Of a stretch of DNA of 64,000 bases, positions 36,298 to 47,108 are shown in pieces. The DNA is from Caldimonas caldifontis (GTDB taxonomy: Bacteria; Pseudomonadota; Gammaproteobacteria; Burkholderiales; Burkholderiaceae_C): positions 172,509 to 236,508 of the forward strand of contig NZ_PSNX01000015.1 of the NCBI RefSeq assembly GCF_002930615.1, in the 5' to 3' direction. The translations under genes were made by a program, and so were the position numbers. The notes below the pieces were generated by a model. The model searched no databases and was not told the DNA's origin. It saw only the letters and a program-made list of their open reading frames with translations. Each line of letters opens with the position of its first letter. Position 1 is the stretch's first letter.

Positions 36298-36663
36298 TTA
36301 GAACTGCAGGCCGCCTTCGCGAGCGGCTTCGGCCAGGGCCTTGACCCGACCGTGGTAAGCGAAGCCCGAGCGGTCGAAAGCCACCTTCTCGATGCCAGCC
36401 GCCTTGGCCTTCTCGGCGATGCGCTTGCCCACGATCTGAGCTGCGGCCACGTTGCCGCCCTTGCCAGCACCACCCAGCTGCTCGCGCACAGCCTTCTCGG
36501 CGGTGGACGCGGAGGCCAGAACCTTGCTGCCATCCTCGGAGATCACGCTCGCGTAGATATGCAGGTTGGATCGGAACACGGTCAGGCGAGCCACGCGCAG
36601 TTCGGCGATGCGGGCACGCGTCTGACGGGAGCGACGCAGGCGCTGTTCTTTCTTGGTCAACAT
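36298..36663 (-). CDS. rplR: 50S ribosomal protein L18
   Basis: A 121-aa 5S rRNA-binding protein. Segments: [39 protein letters not shown] and [19 protein letters not shown]. It lies 11 bp after rplF. Confidence 0.97.
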   Translation of the reverse strand: MLTKKEQRLRRSRQTRARIAELRVARLTVFRSNLHIYASVISEDGSKVLASASTAEKAVREQLGGAGKGGNVAAAQIVGKRIAEKAKAAGIEKVAFDRSGFAYHGRVKALAEAAREGGLQF

Positions 36664-36674
36664 CTGGCGGCTCC

Positions 36675-37208
36675 TTACTTCTTCTTGGTCTCTTTGATGA
36701 CGACCTTCTCGTCCGCATAGCGGATGCCCTTGCCCTTGTAGGGCTCAGGCGGACGGAAGGCACGCACCTCGGCGGCGACCTGGCCGACCACCTGGCGGTC
36801 AGCCCCCTTGATCAGGATCTCGGTCTGGGACGGCGTCTCGACCTTGATGCCGGCAGGCATGTCCTTGACCACCGGATGCGAGAAACCGATCTGCAGGTTG
36901 AGCTTCTGGCCCTGGGCCTGGGCACGGAAGCCCACACCGACGAGGTTCAGCTTGCGCTCGAAACCCTTGCTGACACCCTGGACCATGTTGGCCACCAGGG
37001 CGCGCATGGTGCCGGACATGGCATTGGCTTCAGCAGACTCGTTCACCGGGGCAAACACCAGCTTGCCACCTTCGTTCTTGACCGAGACCAGCTTGTTGAC
37101 CGGGCGCGAGAGCGAGCCCAGCGAACCCTTGACGCTGATCTGGTCGGCAGTGATCGACACATCCACACCCTGGGGGATGGCGATCGGCATTTTTCCAACG
37201 CGGGACAT
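36675..37208 (-). CDS. rplF: 50S ribosomal protein L6
   Basis: A 177-aa protein near the factor-binding site. It opens [19 protein letters not shown] and contains the signature [16 protein letters not shown] near the end. Length equals that of E. coli. Confidence 0.97.
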   Translation of the reverse strand: MSRVGKMPIAIPQGVDVSITADQISVKGSLGSLSRPVNKLVSVKNEGGKLVFAPVNESAEANAMSGTMRALVANMVQGVSKGFERKLNLVGVGFRAQAQGQKLNLQIGFSHPVVKDMPAGIKVETPSQTEILIKGADRQVVGQVAAEVRAFRPPEPYKGKGIRYADEKVVIKETKKK

Positions 37209-37225
37209 TTGCGACCTCTCCTCGA

Positions 37226-37621
37226 TCAGGCGACGTAGCAGAGCACTTCGCCGCCGATGCCGGCCTGGCGTGCCTTGCGGTCGGTCATCACACCCTTGGG
37301 CGTGGTCACGATGGCCACACCCAGGCCGTTCATGACCTGCGGAATGCTGTGACGGCCCTTGTAGATGCGCAGACCCGGACGGCTCACGCGCTCCAGGCGC
37401 TCGATCACCGGACGGCCAGCGTAGTACTTGAGCGCGATTTCAAGCTCGGGCTTGGTGGCCTCGCCGCGCACGGCGAAGTCGTCGATGTAGCCTTCGTCCT
37501 TCAGGACCTGCGCGATCGCAACCTTCAGCTTCGACGAGGGCATGCGGACGCTGGCCTTCTCGACGATCTGGGCATTGCGGATGCGGGTCAGCATGTCGGC
37601 GATAGGATCACTCATGCTCAT
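37226..37621 (-). CDS. rpsH: 30S ribosomal protein S8
   Basis: A 131-aa 16S central-domain binder. It begins [18 protein letters not shown] and ends with the family pattern [15 protein letters not shown]. In E. coli S8 is the translational repressor of the spc operon. Confidence 0.97.
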   Translation of the reverse strand: MSMSDPIADMLTRIRNAQIVEKASVRMPSSKLKVAIAQVLKDEGYIDDFAVRGEATKPELEIALKYYAGRPVIERLERVSRPGLRIYKGRHSIPQVMNGLGVAIVTTPKGVMTDRKARQAGIGGEVLCYVA

Positions 37622-37645
37622 GGATATTTCTCCTGATCGTGCCGA

Positions 37646-37951
37646 TTACCAGCTGGCCTTGATGACGCCAGGGATGTCACCCTTGAACGCCAGGTCGCGA
37701 ATCTTGCTGCGGCCCAGGCCAAAGAGACGGAAGGTGCCACGCGGGCGACCGGTCAGCTCGCAACGGGCGCGCTGGCGGGTCGGGTTGGCGTTGCGCGGCA
37801 GCTTCTGCAGCTCCAGGCGGGCGAGGTAGCGCTCTTCGTCGCTCTTCTTGGCGTCGTTGGCGATCGCCTTGAGCTCGGCATACTTCTTCGCGTACTTGGC
37901 GGCCAGCTTGGTGCGCTTGGCTTCGCGCTGAATCATGGAAACCTTAGCCAT
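37646..37951 (-). CDS. rpsN: 30S ribosomal protein S14
   Basis: A 101-aa protein of the long, zinc-free type: [20 protein letters not shown] and [20 protein letters not shown]. Only one cysteine is present, so it is the C- form. The Met at 37951 fixes the start. Confidence 0.96.
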   Translation of the reverse strand: MAKVSMIQREAKRTKLAAKYAKKYAELKAIANDAKKSDEERYLARLELQKLPRNANPTRQRARCELTGRPRGTFRLFGLGRSKIRDLAFKGDIPGVIKASW

Positions 37952-37959
37952 GAGCCACC

Positions 37960-38499
37960 TCAGTTCTTGAACGGGAAACGGAACTCGGACAGCAGCGCCT
38001 TGCACTCTTCGTCCGACTTTGCCGTCGTGGTGATGCTGATGTTGAGGCCACGCAGGGCGTCAACCTTGTCGTACTCGATCTCGGGGAAGATGATCTGTTC
38101 CTTGACGCCGACGTTGTAGTTGCCGCGACCATCGAAGGAACGACCCGAGATGCCACGGAAGTCGCGCACGCGAGGCAGCGCGATCGTCACGAAGCGATCG
38201 AGGAATTCATACATCTGGACACCCCGCAGCGTGACCATGCAGCCGATGGGCACACCGTCGCGAATCTTGAAGCCGGCAATGGCTTTGCGGGACTTGGTGA
38301 TCACAGGCTTCTGGCCCGCGATCTTGGTCAGGTCGCCCACGGCGTGCTCCATGACCTTCTTGTCCGACACCGCCTCACTCACCCCCATGTTCAGCGTGAT
38401 CTTGGTGATGCGCGGCACCTCCATGACCGACTTGTAGCCGAACTTCTTGACGAGGTTCGGGACGACCTTTTCGCGGTAGTACTGTTGCAGACGAGCCAT
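37960..38499 (-). CDS. rplE: 50S ribosomal protein L5
   Basis: A 179-aa 5S rRNA/P-site protein. It opens [20 protein letters not shown] and has [12 protein letters not shown] and [18 protein letters not shown]. Length equals that of E. coli. Confidence 0.97.
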   Translation of the reverse strand: MARLQQYYREKVVPNLVKKFGYKSVMEVPRITKITLNMGVSEAVSDKKVMEHAVGDLTKIAGQKPVITKSRKAIAGFKIRDGVPIGCMVTLRGVQMYEFLDRFVTIALPRVRDFRGISGRSFDGRGNYNVGVKEQIIFPEIEYDKVDALRGLNISITTTAKSDEECKALLSEFRFPFKN

Positions 38500-38509
38500 C
38501 TCGAACCCC

Positions 38510-38827
38510 TTACGCCTTGATCTCTTCGCCGCTGGACTTGTAGACGCGCACTTTCTTGCCGTCTGCCAGCAGCTTGACGCCGACGCGGTCTGCCTTGCCC
38601 GTGGCAGCGTTGTAGATCGCCACATTGGACTGGTGGATGGGCATGGTCTTGTCAACGATGCCACCCGTCGTACCCTTCATCGGGTTGGGGCGGACATGCT
38701 TCTTGACCACATTCACACCCTCGACGGTGATGTGATCGGCATCGACGCGCGCCGTCACCACCCCGCGCTTGCCCTTGTCGCGGCCGGTCAGCACGATGAC
38801 CTGGTCGCCTTTACGAATCTTGTTCAT
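38510..38827 (-). CDS. rplX: 50S ribosomal protein L24
   Basis: A 105-aa assembly-initiating protein with a KOW motif: [20 protein letters not shown] then [20 protein letters not shown]. It is ten bases before rplE. Confidence 0.97.
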   Translation of the reverse strand: MNKIRKGDQVIVLTGRDKGKRGVVTARVDADHITVEGVNVVKKHVRPNPMKGTTGGIVDKTMPIHQSNVAIYNAATGKADRVGVKLLADGKKVRVYKSSGEEIKA

Positions 38828-38848
38828 GGCCTGTCCTCGGCTTGAAGC

Positions 38849-39217
38849 TCAAAGCACCTCAGGGGCGAGCGACACGATCTTCATGAAGCGCTCGGTCCGC
38901 AGTTCGCGGGTGACCGGGCCGAAGATGCGGGTGCCGATCGGCTCCAGCTTGTTGTTCAGGAGCACCGCCGCGTTGCCGTCGAACTTGACCAGCGAGCCAT
39001 CCTGGCGGCGCACCCCTTTGGCCGTGCGCACGACCACAGCACTGTAGACCTCGCCCTTCTTGACGCGGCCACGCGGCGCAGCTTCCTTGATGCTGACCTT
39101 GATGATGTCGCCGATCCCGGCATAACGGCGCTTGGACCCGCCCAGCACCTTGATGCACATGACGGACTTGGCGCCAGTGTTGTCGGCGACATCGAGTCGC
39201 GATTGCATTTGAATCAT
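38849..39217 (-). CDS. rplN: 50S ribosomal protein L14
   Basis: A 122-aa protein at the subunit interface. It reads [20 protein letters not shown] and ends [20 protein letters not shown]. This is the first gene of the spc unit here; its own promoter lies about 220 bp upstream. Confidence 0.97.
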   Translation of the reverse strand: MIQMQSRLDVADNTGAKSVMCIKVLGGSKRRYAGIGDIIKVSIKEAAPRGRVKKGEVYSAVVVRTAKGVRRQDGSLVKFDGNAAVLLNNKLEPIGTRIFGPVTRELRTERFMKIVSLAPEVL

Positions 39218-39440
39218 GAAAGTCCCCAACTTCTCCCGCCGAATCTCCCGTGCCCATCACGGAAGGCAAAGCGGTCAGTCTTGGGCCCGTCGAACAATCC
39301 ACCCGAAGGAAGGATTGCCCGGTTGGGCGAAGCCGGCGCGCCCTGGCCCCGACACTGCCTGCGCTGCAAGACCCCCAGTCACAACCCTGGACGAGCCTGG
39401 CAAGCAATGCAAGACCAGCCGATTTCCGGCGAAGCTGTGT

Positions 39441-39469
39441 ATTATGGCCCGAGTTTTCCCTGACGTCAA
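39441..39469 (-). promoter_or_regulatory. sigma70 promoter for the spc operon
   Basis: On the minus strand TTGACG (39469–39464) and CATAAT (39446–39441) are separated by exactly 17 bp. Start would be near 39434, giving a leader of about 215 nt before rplN. The region 39218–39509 has no gene. The fit is the best sigma70 match seen in the window. Confidence 0.75.
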
Positions 39470-39509
39470 CACCCGTCACCAGACCCCCAGGCCAGCCCTC
39501 CTTGGCGGC

Positions 39510-40025
39510 TCAGCTGCGCAAGCCCTGCGCCTGCTTGAGCAAGGTGGCTGCGTCGCTGACCTCGAACTTGCCAGGTGCTTCGATGTTCAGGGTTTTCACG
39601 ACCCCGTCCACGACGAGCATCGAGTACCGCTGTGAGCGCAGACCCATGCCGCGCGCGGTCAGGTCCAGCGTGAGGCCGGTGGCCTTGGCAAACTCCGCGC
39701 TGCCGTCCGCCATCATGCGCACCTTGCCAGCGGTCTTCTGATCCCGCCCCCAGGCGCCCATCACGAAGGCGTCGTTCACGGACACGCACCAGATCTCGTC
39801 CACACCAGCGGCCTTGAACGCTTCCGCGTGCTCCACATAGCCCGGCACGTGCCTGGCGGAACAGGTGGGGGTGTAGGCCCCCGGCAGGCCGAAGATCGCA
39901 ATCGTCTTGCCTGCGGTGGCCTGCTGGATGTCAAAGCTGTTCGGTCCGATCGAGCAGCCATTGCCCTCGACTTCGATGAACTCCTGCAGGCTGCCTGCGG
40001 GCAGCTTGTCGCCAACTTTCAGCAT
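39510..40025 (-). CDS. Peroxiredoxin (Prx5/AhpC-TSA type) between rpsQ and rplN
   Basis: A 171-aa thiol peroxidase. The peroxidatic Cys55 lies in LPGAYTPTCSARHVPGY; other cysteines are at 24 and in IWCVSVND. The type reduces H2O2 or organic peroxides with glutathione/glutaredoxin or thioredoxin. A GGAGA ribosome site precedes ATG 40025. It is placed between S10 and spc ribosomal genes on their strand. A terminator lies upstream (after rpsQ) and the spc promoter directly downstream, so it is a small separate block. Similar insertions are known in related genera, from memory. Confidence 0.92.
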   Translation of the reverse strand: MLKVGDKLPAGSLQEFIEVEGNGCSIGPNSFDIQQATAGKTIAIFGLPGAYTPTCSARHVPGYVEHAEAFKAAGVDEIWCVSVNDAFVMGAWGRDQKTAGKVRMMADGSAEFAKATGLTLDLTARGMGLRSQRYSMLVVDGVVKTLNIEAPGKFEVSDAATLLKQAQGLRS

Positions 40026-40067
40026 GGTTGTCTCCTGATTCAGGTGCAAAGGAAATCGGTCCGGAAA

Positions 40068-40106
40068 TGAAAACGGCCGGTCGCCAGTATGCGGCGAACC
40101 GACCGT
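40068..40106 (-). terminator. Intrinsic terminator after rpsQ (end of S10 operon)
   Basis: On the minus strand ACGGTCGGTTCGCC pairs with GGCGACCGGCCGT over a short loop, with small bulges, followed by TTTC. It lies about 65 bp after the rpsQ stop and before the peroxiredoxin start. Read-through may feed the peroxiredoxin gene, for which no other promoter is obvious. Confidence 0.7.
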
Positions 40107-40170
40107 GTTGCACGGCAGGCGACCCCGAAAGACCGCATCCGCCATCGGGAGCTCGCTCCCGTGCGGGGTC

Positions 40171-40446
40171 TCAGACCTCGCGCGCCTTTTCCACCAGGCG
40201 GGTCACAACCCAGGACTTGGTCTTGGAAATGGGACGCCCTTCGGCGATTTCGACCAGGTCACCCATCTTGTACTCGCCCTTTTCGTCGTGGGCGTGGTAC
40301 TTGCGGGAGCGGGCCACGATCTTTCCGTACAGCTCGTGCTTGGCGCGACGCTCCACCAGGACGGTCACCGTCTTGGCGCGCTTGTCGCTCACCACACGAC
40401 CCACGAGGGTGCGGGTGTTCTTTTCAGCGGCTTGAGCTTGCGTCAT
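40171..40446 (-). CDS. rpsQ: 30S ribosomal protein S17
   Basis: A 91-aa early-assembly 16S binder: [39 protein letters not shown] and [11 protein letters not shown]. It overlaps the rpmC stop by four bases. Confidence 0.97.
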   Translation of the reverse strand: MTQAQAAEKNTRTLVGRVVSDKRAKTVTVLVERRAKHELYGKIVARSRKYHAHDEKGEYKMGDLVEIAEGRPISKTKSWVVTRLVEKAREV

Positions 40447-40646
40447 TTCGCGGCTCCTTCCTTCTTCTTCTGCGCCAGGATGGTCTTGGCACGGGCGATG
40501 TCACGGCGGGTCTTGCCCAGGGCCGAGGTGTTGCTCAGCTGCTGGGTGCCCTTTTGCATGCGCAGGCCGAAATGGGCCTTGAGCAGGTCCGCCACTTCCT
40601 TTTCCAGGCCGGCGATGTCCTTGGCGCGCAGTTCAGATGCTTTCAT
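40443..40646 (-). CDS. rpmC: 50S ribosomal protein L29
   Basis: A 67-aa exit-tunnel protein: [20 protein letters not shown] and [19 protein letters not shown]. It lies 20 bp after rplP. Confidence 0.96.
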   Translation of the reverse strand: MKASELRAKDIAGLEKEVADLLKAHFGLRMQKGTQQLSNTSALGKTRRDIARAKTILAQKKKEGAAK

Positions 40647-40666
40647 GTCGATACTCCGAATGCGGA

Positions 40667-41083
40667 TCAGGTGCCGATCTGGCGGGACACGAAGATGGTC
40701 TTCAGGGGCAGCTTGGCCGAGGCCAGCTGGAAGGCTTCGCGAGCGAGTTGTTCGGGCACGCCATTGATCTCGTACAGGACCTTGCCCGGCTGGATCTCGG
40801 CCACCCAGTACTCGGGGTTGCCCTTGCCGTTACCCATACGCACTTCAGCGGGCTTCTGGGAGATCGGCTTGTCCGGGAAGATGCGGATCCAGATGCGGCC
40901 GCCACGCTTCACATGGCGGGAGATCGCACGACGGGCAGCCTCGATCTGGCGTGCCGTGATCCGGCCGCGCTCGGTGGCCTTCAGACCGAAGTCGCCGAAG
41001 GACACATTCGCGCCACGGGTGGCCACGCCAGTGTTGCGGCCCTTTTGCTCTTTGCGAAATTTGCGACGAGCGGGTTGCAGCAT
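40667..41083 (-). CDS. rplP: 50S ribosomal protein L16
   Basis: A 138-aa protein near the A-site finger. It opens [17 protein letters not shown] and has [21 protein letters not shown] and [20 protein letters not shown]. It follows rpsC by three bases. Confidence 0.97.
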   Translation of the reverse strand: MLQPARRKFRKEQKGRNTGVATRGANVSFGDFGLKATERGRITARQIEAARRAISRHVKRGGRIWIRIFPDKPISQKPAEVRMGNGKGNPEYWVAEIQPGKVLYEINGVPEQLAREAFQLASAKLPLKTIFVSRQIGT

Positions 41084-41086
41084 GTC

Positions 41087-41980
41087 TTATTCTCCTTTGG
41101 CCTCGCCCGAGCCGGCGCCCGGGGTGGCGGCTTTGCGCACGCGCTTGACGGCAGCCGTCTTGGGTGCGTCAGCAGCGGCCTCGACCGGCTTGTCGCTGCC
41201 ATCGGCCGGCGCCTCATTGCGGCCGGCGCCAGCACGAGCGCCTCCACGCGGCGGGCGACGATCACCAGCCGGACGGTCGCTGCGCGGGCCACGGCGATTG
41301 CGGCGATCGTCCTCAGGACGCTCGTCCGTCTTGGCGGCAGGCTGTTCGCCACGGCCCAGGCGGTCGCCCTTGTACACCCACACCTTGACGCCGATGACGC
41401 CGTAGGTGGTCTTGGCCTCCGAGAAGCCATAGTCGATGTCGGCGCGCAGGGTGTGCAGAGGCACACGGCCTTCGCGATACCACTCGGTACGGGCAATCTC
41501 GATGCCGTTCAGGCGGCCGGCGGACATGATCTTGATGCCCTGAGCGCCCAGGCGCATGGCGTTCTGCATCGCGCGCTTCATCGCACGACGGAACATGATG
41601 CGCTTCTCGAGCTGCTGGGTGATCGAGTCGGCGATCAGCTGGGCATCGATCTCGGGCTTGCGCACCTCCTCGATGTTCACAGCGACCGGCACACCCAGGC
41701 GGCGAGCCAGTTCGGCCTTCAGATTCTCAATGTCCTCGCCCTTCTTGCCGATCACCACGCCCGGACGAGCCGAGAAGATGGTGATGCGGGCGTTCTTGGC
41801 GGGGCGCTCGATCAGGATGCGCGACACGGCGGCGTTCTTCAGGCGCTCCTTCAGGTACTCGCGCACCTGCAGGTCGTCAGCCAGCATCTGGCCGAAGTTG
41901 CGGTTCGCAGCGTACCAGCGTGACGCCCAGGCACGCGTGACGGGCAGCCGGAAACCGGTCGGATGGATTTTCTGTCCCAT
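41087..41980 (-). CDS. rpsC: 30S ribosomal protein S3 with long disordered C-terminal tail
   Basis: A 297-aa protein; E. coli S3 is 233 aa. The first 215 residues are standard: [20 protein letters not shown], the KH domain [20 protein letters not shown], and the C-terminal S3 domain ([40 protein letters not shown]). After about 225 the chain is low-complexity, rich in Arg, Gly, Pro and Ala ([19 protein letters not shown]). S3 lines the mRNA entry site and helps unwind mRNA; the tail would project to the solvent. Tails of this kind are common in Burkholderiales. Confidence 0.96.
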   Translation of the reverse strand: MGQKIHPTGFRLPVTRAWASRWYAANRNFGQMLADDLQVREYLKERLKNAAVSRILIERPAKNARITIFSARPGVVIGKKGEDIENLKAELARRLGVPVAVNIEEVRKPEIDAQLIADSITQQLEKRIMFRRAMKRAMQNAMRLGAQGIKIMSAGRLNGIEIARTEWYREGRVPLHTLRADIDYGFSEAKTTYGVIGVKVWVYKGDRLGRGEQPAAKTDERPEDDRRNRRGPRSDRPAGDRRPPRGGARAGAGRNEAPADGSDKPVEAAADAPKTAAVKRVRKAATPGAGSGEAKGE

Positions 41981-41997
41981 GGTTCTCTTTCTGCCCC

Positions 41998-42327
41998 TTA
42001 GTTGCCGACGGTCACGAAGATGTGGCAGGTGGGCTTGCTGATGCGATTGCCACGACCCTTGGCGCGGGCCGTGAAACGCTTCAGCGTGGCGCCTTGCTCC
42101 ACGTAGATCGTCTTGACCTTCAGTTCGTCGATGTCGGCACCGTCGTTGTGCTCGGCGTTCGCGATCGCGGACTCGAGCGCCTTCTTGATGATGCCGGCAG
42201 CCTTCTTGGGCGTGAACGTCAGGATGTCGAGGGCCTGGTCGACCTTCTTGCCGCGGATCATGTCCGCCACCAGCCGACCCTTGTCGACCGACAGACGAAC
42301 GCCGCGAACGATTGCTCTGGTTTCCAT
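41998..42327 (-). CDS. rplV: 50S ribosomal protein L22
   Basis: A 109-aa tunnel-constriction protein. It has [20 protein letters not shown] and the loop tip [20 protein letters not shown], wild type for macrolide binding as far as can be seen. Confidence 0.97.
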   Translation of the reverse strand: METRAIVRGVRLSVDKGRLVADMIRGKKVDQALDILTFTPKKAAGIIKKALESAIANAEHNDGADIDELKVKTIYVEQGATLKRFTARAKGRGNRISKPTCHIFVTVGN

Positions 42328-42336
42328 CGCCGCTCC

Positions 42337-42612
42337 TTACTTCTTCGCTTTCTTGTCCGCGGGGTGACCCTTGAACGTGCGGGTCAGCGCGAACTCGCCG
42401 AGCTTGTGGCCGACCATCTGGTCGGTCACGTACACGGGCACGTGTTGCTTGCCGTTGTGCACCGCGATCGTCAGGCCGATGAAGTCGGGCAGGATCGTCG
42501 AACGACGCGACCAGGTCTTGATCGGCTTCTTGTCCTTGGTCTCGATGGCTTTCTCGACCTTGCCCATCAGGTGGTGGTCAACGAACGGGCCTTTTTTGAG
42601 TGAACGAGCCAT
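42337..42612 (-). CDS. rpsS: 30S ribosomal protein S19
   Basis: A 91-aa head protein: [20 protein letters not shown] and [20 protein letters not shown]. It lies nine bases after rplB. Confidence 0.97.
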   Translation of the reverse strand: MARSLKKGPFVDHHLMGKVEKAIETKDKKPIKTWSRRSTILPDFIGLTIAVHNGKQHVPVYVTDQMVGHKLGEFALTRTFKGHPADKKAKK

Positions 42613-42621
42613 AGCGTCCTC

Positions 42622-43446
42622 TTATTTCTTGCGGCGCGAGACGATCATCGTCTGGGTGCGCTTGTTGCTACGGGTCCGGTAGCCCTTCGTCAGGGTGTTC
42701 CACGGCGACACGGGCGCGCGGGCCTCGCCGGTGCGACCTTCACCACCACCGTGCGGGTGGTCGATCGGGTTCATCGCGACGCCGCGCACGGTCGGGCGGA
42801 TGCCCTTCCAGCGGATCGCGCCGGCCTTGCCGTACTGGCGCAGGCTGTGTTCTTCGTTGCTCACCTCGCCGATGGTGGCACGGCACTCGATGTGGATCTT
42901 GCGGACCTCACCCGAGCGCAGGCGGACCTGGGCATACGTGCCCTCGCGAGCCATCAGCACGGCCGACGTGCCGGCCGAGCGGGCAATCTGGGCCCCCTTG
43001 CCCGGCAGCATCTCGATGCAGTGGATGGTCGAACCCACCGGGATGTTGCGAATGGGCAGCGTGTTGCCGGCCTTGATCGGGGCTTCCGCGCCGCTCAGCA
43101 CCGTGGCACCCACGTCCAGGCCACGCGGGGCGATGATGTAGCGGCGCTCGCCATCGGCGTAGCACAGCAGCGCGATGTGCGCCGTGCGGTTCGGGTCGTA
43201 CTCGATGCGCTCCACCTTCGCGGGAATGCCGTCCTTGTTGCGACGGAAATCCACCACGCGGTAGTGATGCTTGTGGCCACCGCCCTTGTGGCGGGTGGTG
43301 ATGTGGCCGTTGTTGTTGCGGCCCGCATTCTGCTTCTGGGGCTCGAGCAGCGACTTCTCGGGAGCGCCCTTGTGCAGGTGCTTGTGCACCACCTTCACCA
43401 TGGCGCGACGGCCAGGCGACGTGGGCTTGAGTTTGACGACAGCCAT
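42622..43446 (-). CDS. rplB: 50S ribosomal protein L2
   Basis: A 274-aa core protein needed for peptidyl-transferase assembly. It has [20 protein letters not shown] and the conserved [18 protein letters not shown], in which the His is functionally important. It shares one base with rplW. Confidence 0.98.
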   Translation of the reverse strand: MAVVKLKPTSPGRRAMVKVVHKHLHKGAPEKSLLEPQKQNAGRNNNGHITTRHKGGGHKHHYRVVDFRRNKDGIPAKVERIEYDPNRTAHIALLCYADGERRYIIAPRGLDVGATVLSGAEAPIKAGNTLPIRNIPVGSTIHCIEMLPGKGAQIARSAGTSAVLMAREGTYAQVRLRSGEVRKIHIECRATIGEVSNEEHSLRQYGKAGAIRWKGIRPTVRGVAMNPIDHPHGGGEGRTGEARAPVSPWNTLTKGYRTRSNKRTQTMIVSRRKK

Positions 43447-43760
43447 TACGCGGCCTCCCCGGAGAAGTTGAGCTCCTGGCCTTCCTTCAGCGACACATAG
43501 GCCTTCTTGACGTGATCACGCCGACCCATGGAACGACCGAAGCGCTTGACCTTGCCCTTCTGGTTCACCACCTGCACGCCTTCGACCTCGACCTTGAACA
43601 GCAGCTCGACGGCCGCCTTGATCTCGGGCTTGGTGGCGTCCCGCAGGACCTTGAACATCACCTGGTTGTGCTTCTCGGCAACCGCCGTGGCCTTCTCGGA
43701 CACGATGGGCGAAACGAGCACCTGCATCAGGCGGCCTTCGTTGAATTTCGGGGCGCTCAT
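43446..43760 (-). CDS. rplW: 50S ribosomal protein L23
   Basis: A 104-aa exit-site protein that docks SRP and trigger factor. Seen: [20 protein letters not shown] and [20 protein letters not shown]. It overlaps rplD by four bases. Confidence 0.97.
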   Translation of the reverse strand: MSAPKFNEGRLMQVLVSPIVSEKATAVAEKHNQVMFKVLRDATKPEIKAAVELLFKVEVEGVQVVNQKGKVKRFGRSMGRRDHVKKAYVSLKEGQELNFSGEAA

Positions 43761-44377
43761 GCCAGCATCTCCTTGAGCTGCTCGATCGCGGCCTTGGTCA
43801 CGAGCACCTTCTTGTAGTGCACGAGCGACAGCGGATCGGCGTAGCGCGGCTCGACGACGAGCACGTTGGCCAGGTTGCGCGAGGCCAGGTACAGGTTCTC
43901 GTCGACCTCGTCGGCGATCACCAGCACGGATTCGAGGCCCATGGCCTTGAACTTGGCGGCCAGCGCCTTGGTTTTGGGCGACTCGACCTTCAGGGAGTCG
44001 ACCACGGCCAGACGGCCTTCACGGGCGAGCTGCGAGAAGATGGCGGCCATGCCGGCGCGGTACATCTTCTTGTTGACCTTGTGCGTGAAGTTTTCGTTGG
44101 GGCTGTTCGGGAAGATCCGACCGCCTCCACGCCACAGCGGCGACGAGGTCATACCGGCGCGAGCGCGGCCGGTGCCCTTCTGGCGCCAAGGCTTCTTGGT
44201 GGAGTGCTTGACGGTGGCACGATCCTTCTGGGCGCGGGTACCCTGGCGGGCATTGGCCTGGTAGGCCACGACCACCTGGTGCACCAGGGCTTCGTTGTAT
44301 TCGCGACCGAACACCGTGTCAGGCGCGTCGACCTTGGCCGACGACTGGCCCTGTTCGTTCAGGAGCTCGAGCTGCAT
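43757..44377 (-). CDS. rplD: 50S ribosomal protein L4
   Basis: A 206-aa protein with a tunnel loop: [20 protein letters not shown] and [19 protein letters not shown]. In E. coli L4 also represses the S10 operon by attenuation and translation control. It overlaps rplC by one base. Confidence 0.97.
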   Translation of the reverse strand: MQLELLNEQGQSSAKVDAPDTVFGREYNEALVHQVVVAYQANARQGTRAQKDRATVKHSTKKPWRQKGTGRARAGMTSSPLWRGGGRIFPNSPNENFTHKVNKKMYRAGMAAIFSQLAREGRLAVVDSLKVESPKTKALAAKFKAMGLESVLVIADEVDENLYLASRNLANVLVVEPRYADPLSLVHYKKVLVTKAAIEQLKEMLA

Positions 44378-45051
44378 CAGTTGGCCCCTTCCTTCTTGAC
44401 CTTGGCCTTGACGGCCGGGCGAACGACCACGTGACCGCCCTTGGCGCCAGGCACGGCACCCTTGACCAGCAGCAGCTGACGGGCCTCATCGACACGCACG
44501 ATGTCCAGATTCTGAGTGGTGACGGTCACATCACCCAGGTGACCGGACATCTTCTTGCCCGGGAACACGCGACCCGGGTCCTGGGCCATCGAGATCGAGC
44601 CCGGGACATTGTGCGAGCGGCTGTTACCGTGGGAGGCGCGCTGCGAACCGAAGTTGTGGCGCTTGATGGTCCCTGCAAAGCCCTTGCCGATGGACGTGCC
44701 CTGCACGTCGACCAGCTGGCCGGCAGCGAACAGGGTCACCGGCAGCGTGGAGCCAGGCTTGTACTCGGCAGCCACATCAGCGGAGACACGGAATTCCTTC
44801 AGAAGCTCACCCGCCTCGACACCCGCCTTGGCGAGGTGCCCGGCTTCGGGCTTGGTCACGCGGGACGCCTTGCGGGCACCGAACGCCACCTGGATGGCGT
44901 TGTAGCCGTCGGTCTCCACGGTTTTGACCTGGGTCACGCGGTTGTTCGACACGTCGAGCACCGTCACCGGCACGGCATCGCCGTCGCCCGTGAAGATGCG
45001 CATCATGCCCACCTTGCGGCCCAGCAATCCGAGACGATTGCTAAGACTCAT
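44377..45051 (-). CDS. rplC: 50S ribosomal protein L3
   Basis: A 224-aa assembly-initiating protein: [40 protein letters not shown] and [20 protein letters not shown]. The start [11 protein letters not shown] at 45051 follows a 176-bp gap from rpsJ with its own promoter and hairpin. Confidence 0.97.
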   Translation of the reverse strand: MSLSNRLGLLGRKVGMMRIFTGDGDAVPVTVLDVSNNRVTQVKTVETDGYNAIQVAFGARKASRVTKPEAGHLAKAGVEAGELLKEFRVSADVAAEYKPGSTLPVTLFAAGQLVDVQGTSIGKGFAGTIKRHNFGSQRASHGNSRSHNVPGSISMAQDPGRVFPGKKMSGHLGDVTVTTQNLDIVRVDEARQLLLVKGAVPGAKGGHVVVRPAVKAKVKKEGAN

Positions 45052-45138
45052 TGTTTTCTCCAATGCCCGACAACGATTGGCCGGACTGACTTGATGCACG
45101 GGTGCCCGCCTGAGCCGGCCCCGCAACTACAAACCACA

Positions 45139-45162
45139 AAGGCCCACCAGGGGTGGGCGCCT
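45139..45162 (-). promoter_or_regulatory. Leader hairpin before rplC (S10-leader-like attenuator candidate)
   Basis: On the minus strand AAGGCGCCCACC, CCT, GGTGGGCCTT forms a stem with a two-base bulge, followed by TGTGGTTTG. It begins just after the expected start of the rplC promoter and before rplC. In E. coli an L4-controlled attenuator lies ahead of rpsJ; here the equivalent position is after rpsJ. Function is inferred. Confidence 0.45.
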
Positions 45163-45178
45163 TGCGGAAAAGCCTGCG

Positions 45179-45206
45179 ATTGTAGCAGATGCGGCCTGCC
45201 CTGCAA
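45179..45206 (-). promoter_or_regulatory. sigma70 promoter between rpsJ and rplC
   Basis: On the minus strand TTGCAG (45206–45201), 16 bp, TACAAT (45184–45179). The sequence after -10 closely matches that of the rpsL promoter (shared TACAATnGCnGGCTTTTCnG). It would start the S10 block without rpsJ. Confidence 0.6.
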
Positions 45207-45227
45207 GCCGCCGCTGCGCCTTTCGCC

Positions 45228-45539
45228 TTACTGCAGCTTGATCTCGACGTCGACGCCGGCCGGCAGGTCCAGCTTCATCAGGGCGTCGACGGTCTTGTCG
45301 GTGGGATCGACGATGTCCATCAGGCGCTGATGCGTGCGGATCTCGAACTGGTCGCGCGAGGTCTTGTTGACGTGCGGCGAGCGCAGGATGTCGAAACGCT
45401 GCATGCGGGTCGGCAGGGGCACGGGCCCCTTGACGATCGCGCCGGTGCGCTTGGCGGTGTCCACGATCTCGAGTGCCGACTGGTCGATCAGCTTGTAGTC
45501 GAACGCCTTGAGGCGGATACGGATCTTTTGCTTTTGCAT
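45228..45539 (-). CDS. rpsJ: 30S ribosomal protein S10
   Basis: A 103-aa protein, also NusE in antitermination complexes with NusB. It reads [20 protein letters not shown] and [20 protein letters not shown]. It follows tufA by about 92 bp and is separated from rplC by a promoter, so it belongs to the str-type unit. Confidence 0.97.
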   Translation of the reverse strand: MQKQKIRIRLKAFDYKLIDQSALEIVDTAKRTGAIVKGPVPLPTRMQRFDILRSPHVNKTSRDQFEIRTHQRLMDIVDPTDKTVDALMKLDLPAGVDVEIKLQ

Positions 45540-45704
45540 GACGGTGTCCTAAAGAGCGATGCCACCGGGGTGGCGAAGTTTGAGGCTGCGAACGGGGAGC
45601 AAAACCCCCCGTGCTGGGTCACGCAAACGGCTTACTCGATGATCTTGGCCACGACGCCGGCGCCGACGGTGCGGCCGCCTTCGCGGATGGCAAAGCGCAG
45701 GCCC

Positions 45705-45877
45705 TCTTCCATGGCGATCGGCGCGATCAGCTTGACGGTGATCGACACGTTGTCACCCGGCATCACCATCTCCTTGTCCTTGGGCAGCTCATCTTCCATG
45801 GCGATCGGCGCGATCAGCTTGACGGTGATCGACACGTTGTCACCCGGCATCACCATCTCCTTGTCCTTGGGCAGCTC
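45705..45877. repeat. Tandem 86-bp perfect repeat in the 3' part of tufA (period 87)
   Basis: 45705–45790 is identical to 45792–45877, with a single A between (45791). The first unit begins one base after the last tufA/tufB difference (45704 C against 63914 T) and ends at the homologue of the window's last base. That is the pattern of two assembly contigs joined with an unmerged overlap. Confidence 0.95.
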
Positions 45878-46825
45878 GATGGCGCCCGTCACGTCGGTGG
45901 TGCGGAAGTAGAACTGCGGACGGTAGTTGTTGAAGAACGGCGTGTGACGCCCGCCCTCTTCCTTGCTCAGCACGTACACCTCGGCCGTGAAGTGCGTGTG
46001 CGGCTTGATCGAGCCGGGCTTGCACAGCACCTGGCCGCGCTCGACTTCCTCGCGCTTGGTGCCGCGCAGCAGAATGCCCACGTTGTCGCCCGCCTGGCCC
46101 TGGTCCAGCAGCTTGCGGAACATCTCCACGCCGGTGCAGGTGGTCTTCTGGGTCGGGCGGATACCGACGATCTCGATTTCCTCGCCCACCTTGATGACGC
46201 CGCGCTCCACGCGACCGGTCACCACGGTGCCGCGGCCGGAGATGGAGAACACGTCTTCCACGGGCATCAGGAAGGCGCCGTCCACCGCGCGCTCGGGCGT
46301 GGGGATGTAGCTGTCCAGCGCCTCAGCCAGCTTCATGATGGCCTGCTCGCCCAGCTCGCCCGTGTCGCCTTCCAGCGCCAGCTTGGCCGAGCCCTTGACG
46401 ATGGGGGTGTCGTCGCCGGGGAAGTCGTACTTGGAGAGCAGCTCGCGCACTTCCATCTCCACCAGCTCCAGCAGCTCGGCGTCGTCAACCATGTCGCACT
46501 TGTTCAGGAAGACGATGATGTAGGGCACGCCCACCTGGCGGGCCAGCAAGATGTGCTCGCGCGTCTGGGGCATCGGGCCGTCGGCGGCCGAGCACACCAG
46601 GATGGCACCGTCCATCTGCGCCGCACCCGTGATCATGTTCTTCACGTAGTCGGCGTGGCCCGGGCAGTCCACGTGAGCATAGTGGCGGTTGGCCGTCTCG
46701 TATTCCACGTGCGCAGTGTTGATCGTGATGCCGCGCGCCTTCTCTTCGGGCGCCGCGTCAATCTGGTCGTACGCCTTGGCTTCGCCGCCAAACTTCTTCG
46801 ACAGAATCGTCGTGATCGCCGCCGT

Positions 46826-47032
<207 letters not shown>

Positions 47033-47108
47033 TTAAGGTCTCCGACCCAGGCCTGCCACGGGCAGCAGGCCCACCGCATGTTGCGCGGCGTCGAAGACCG
47101 TCTGGGGT

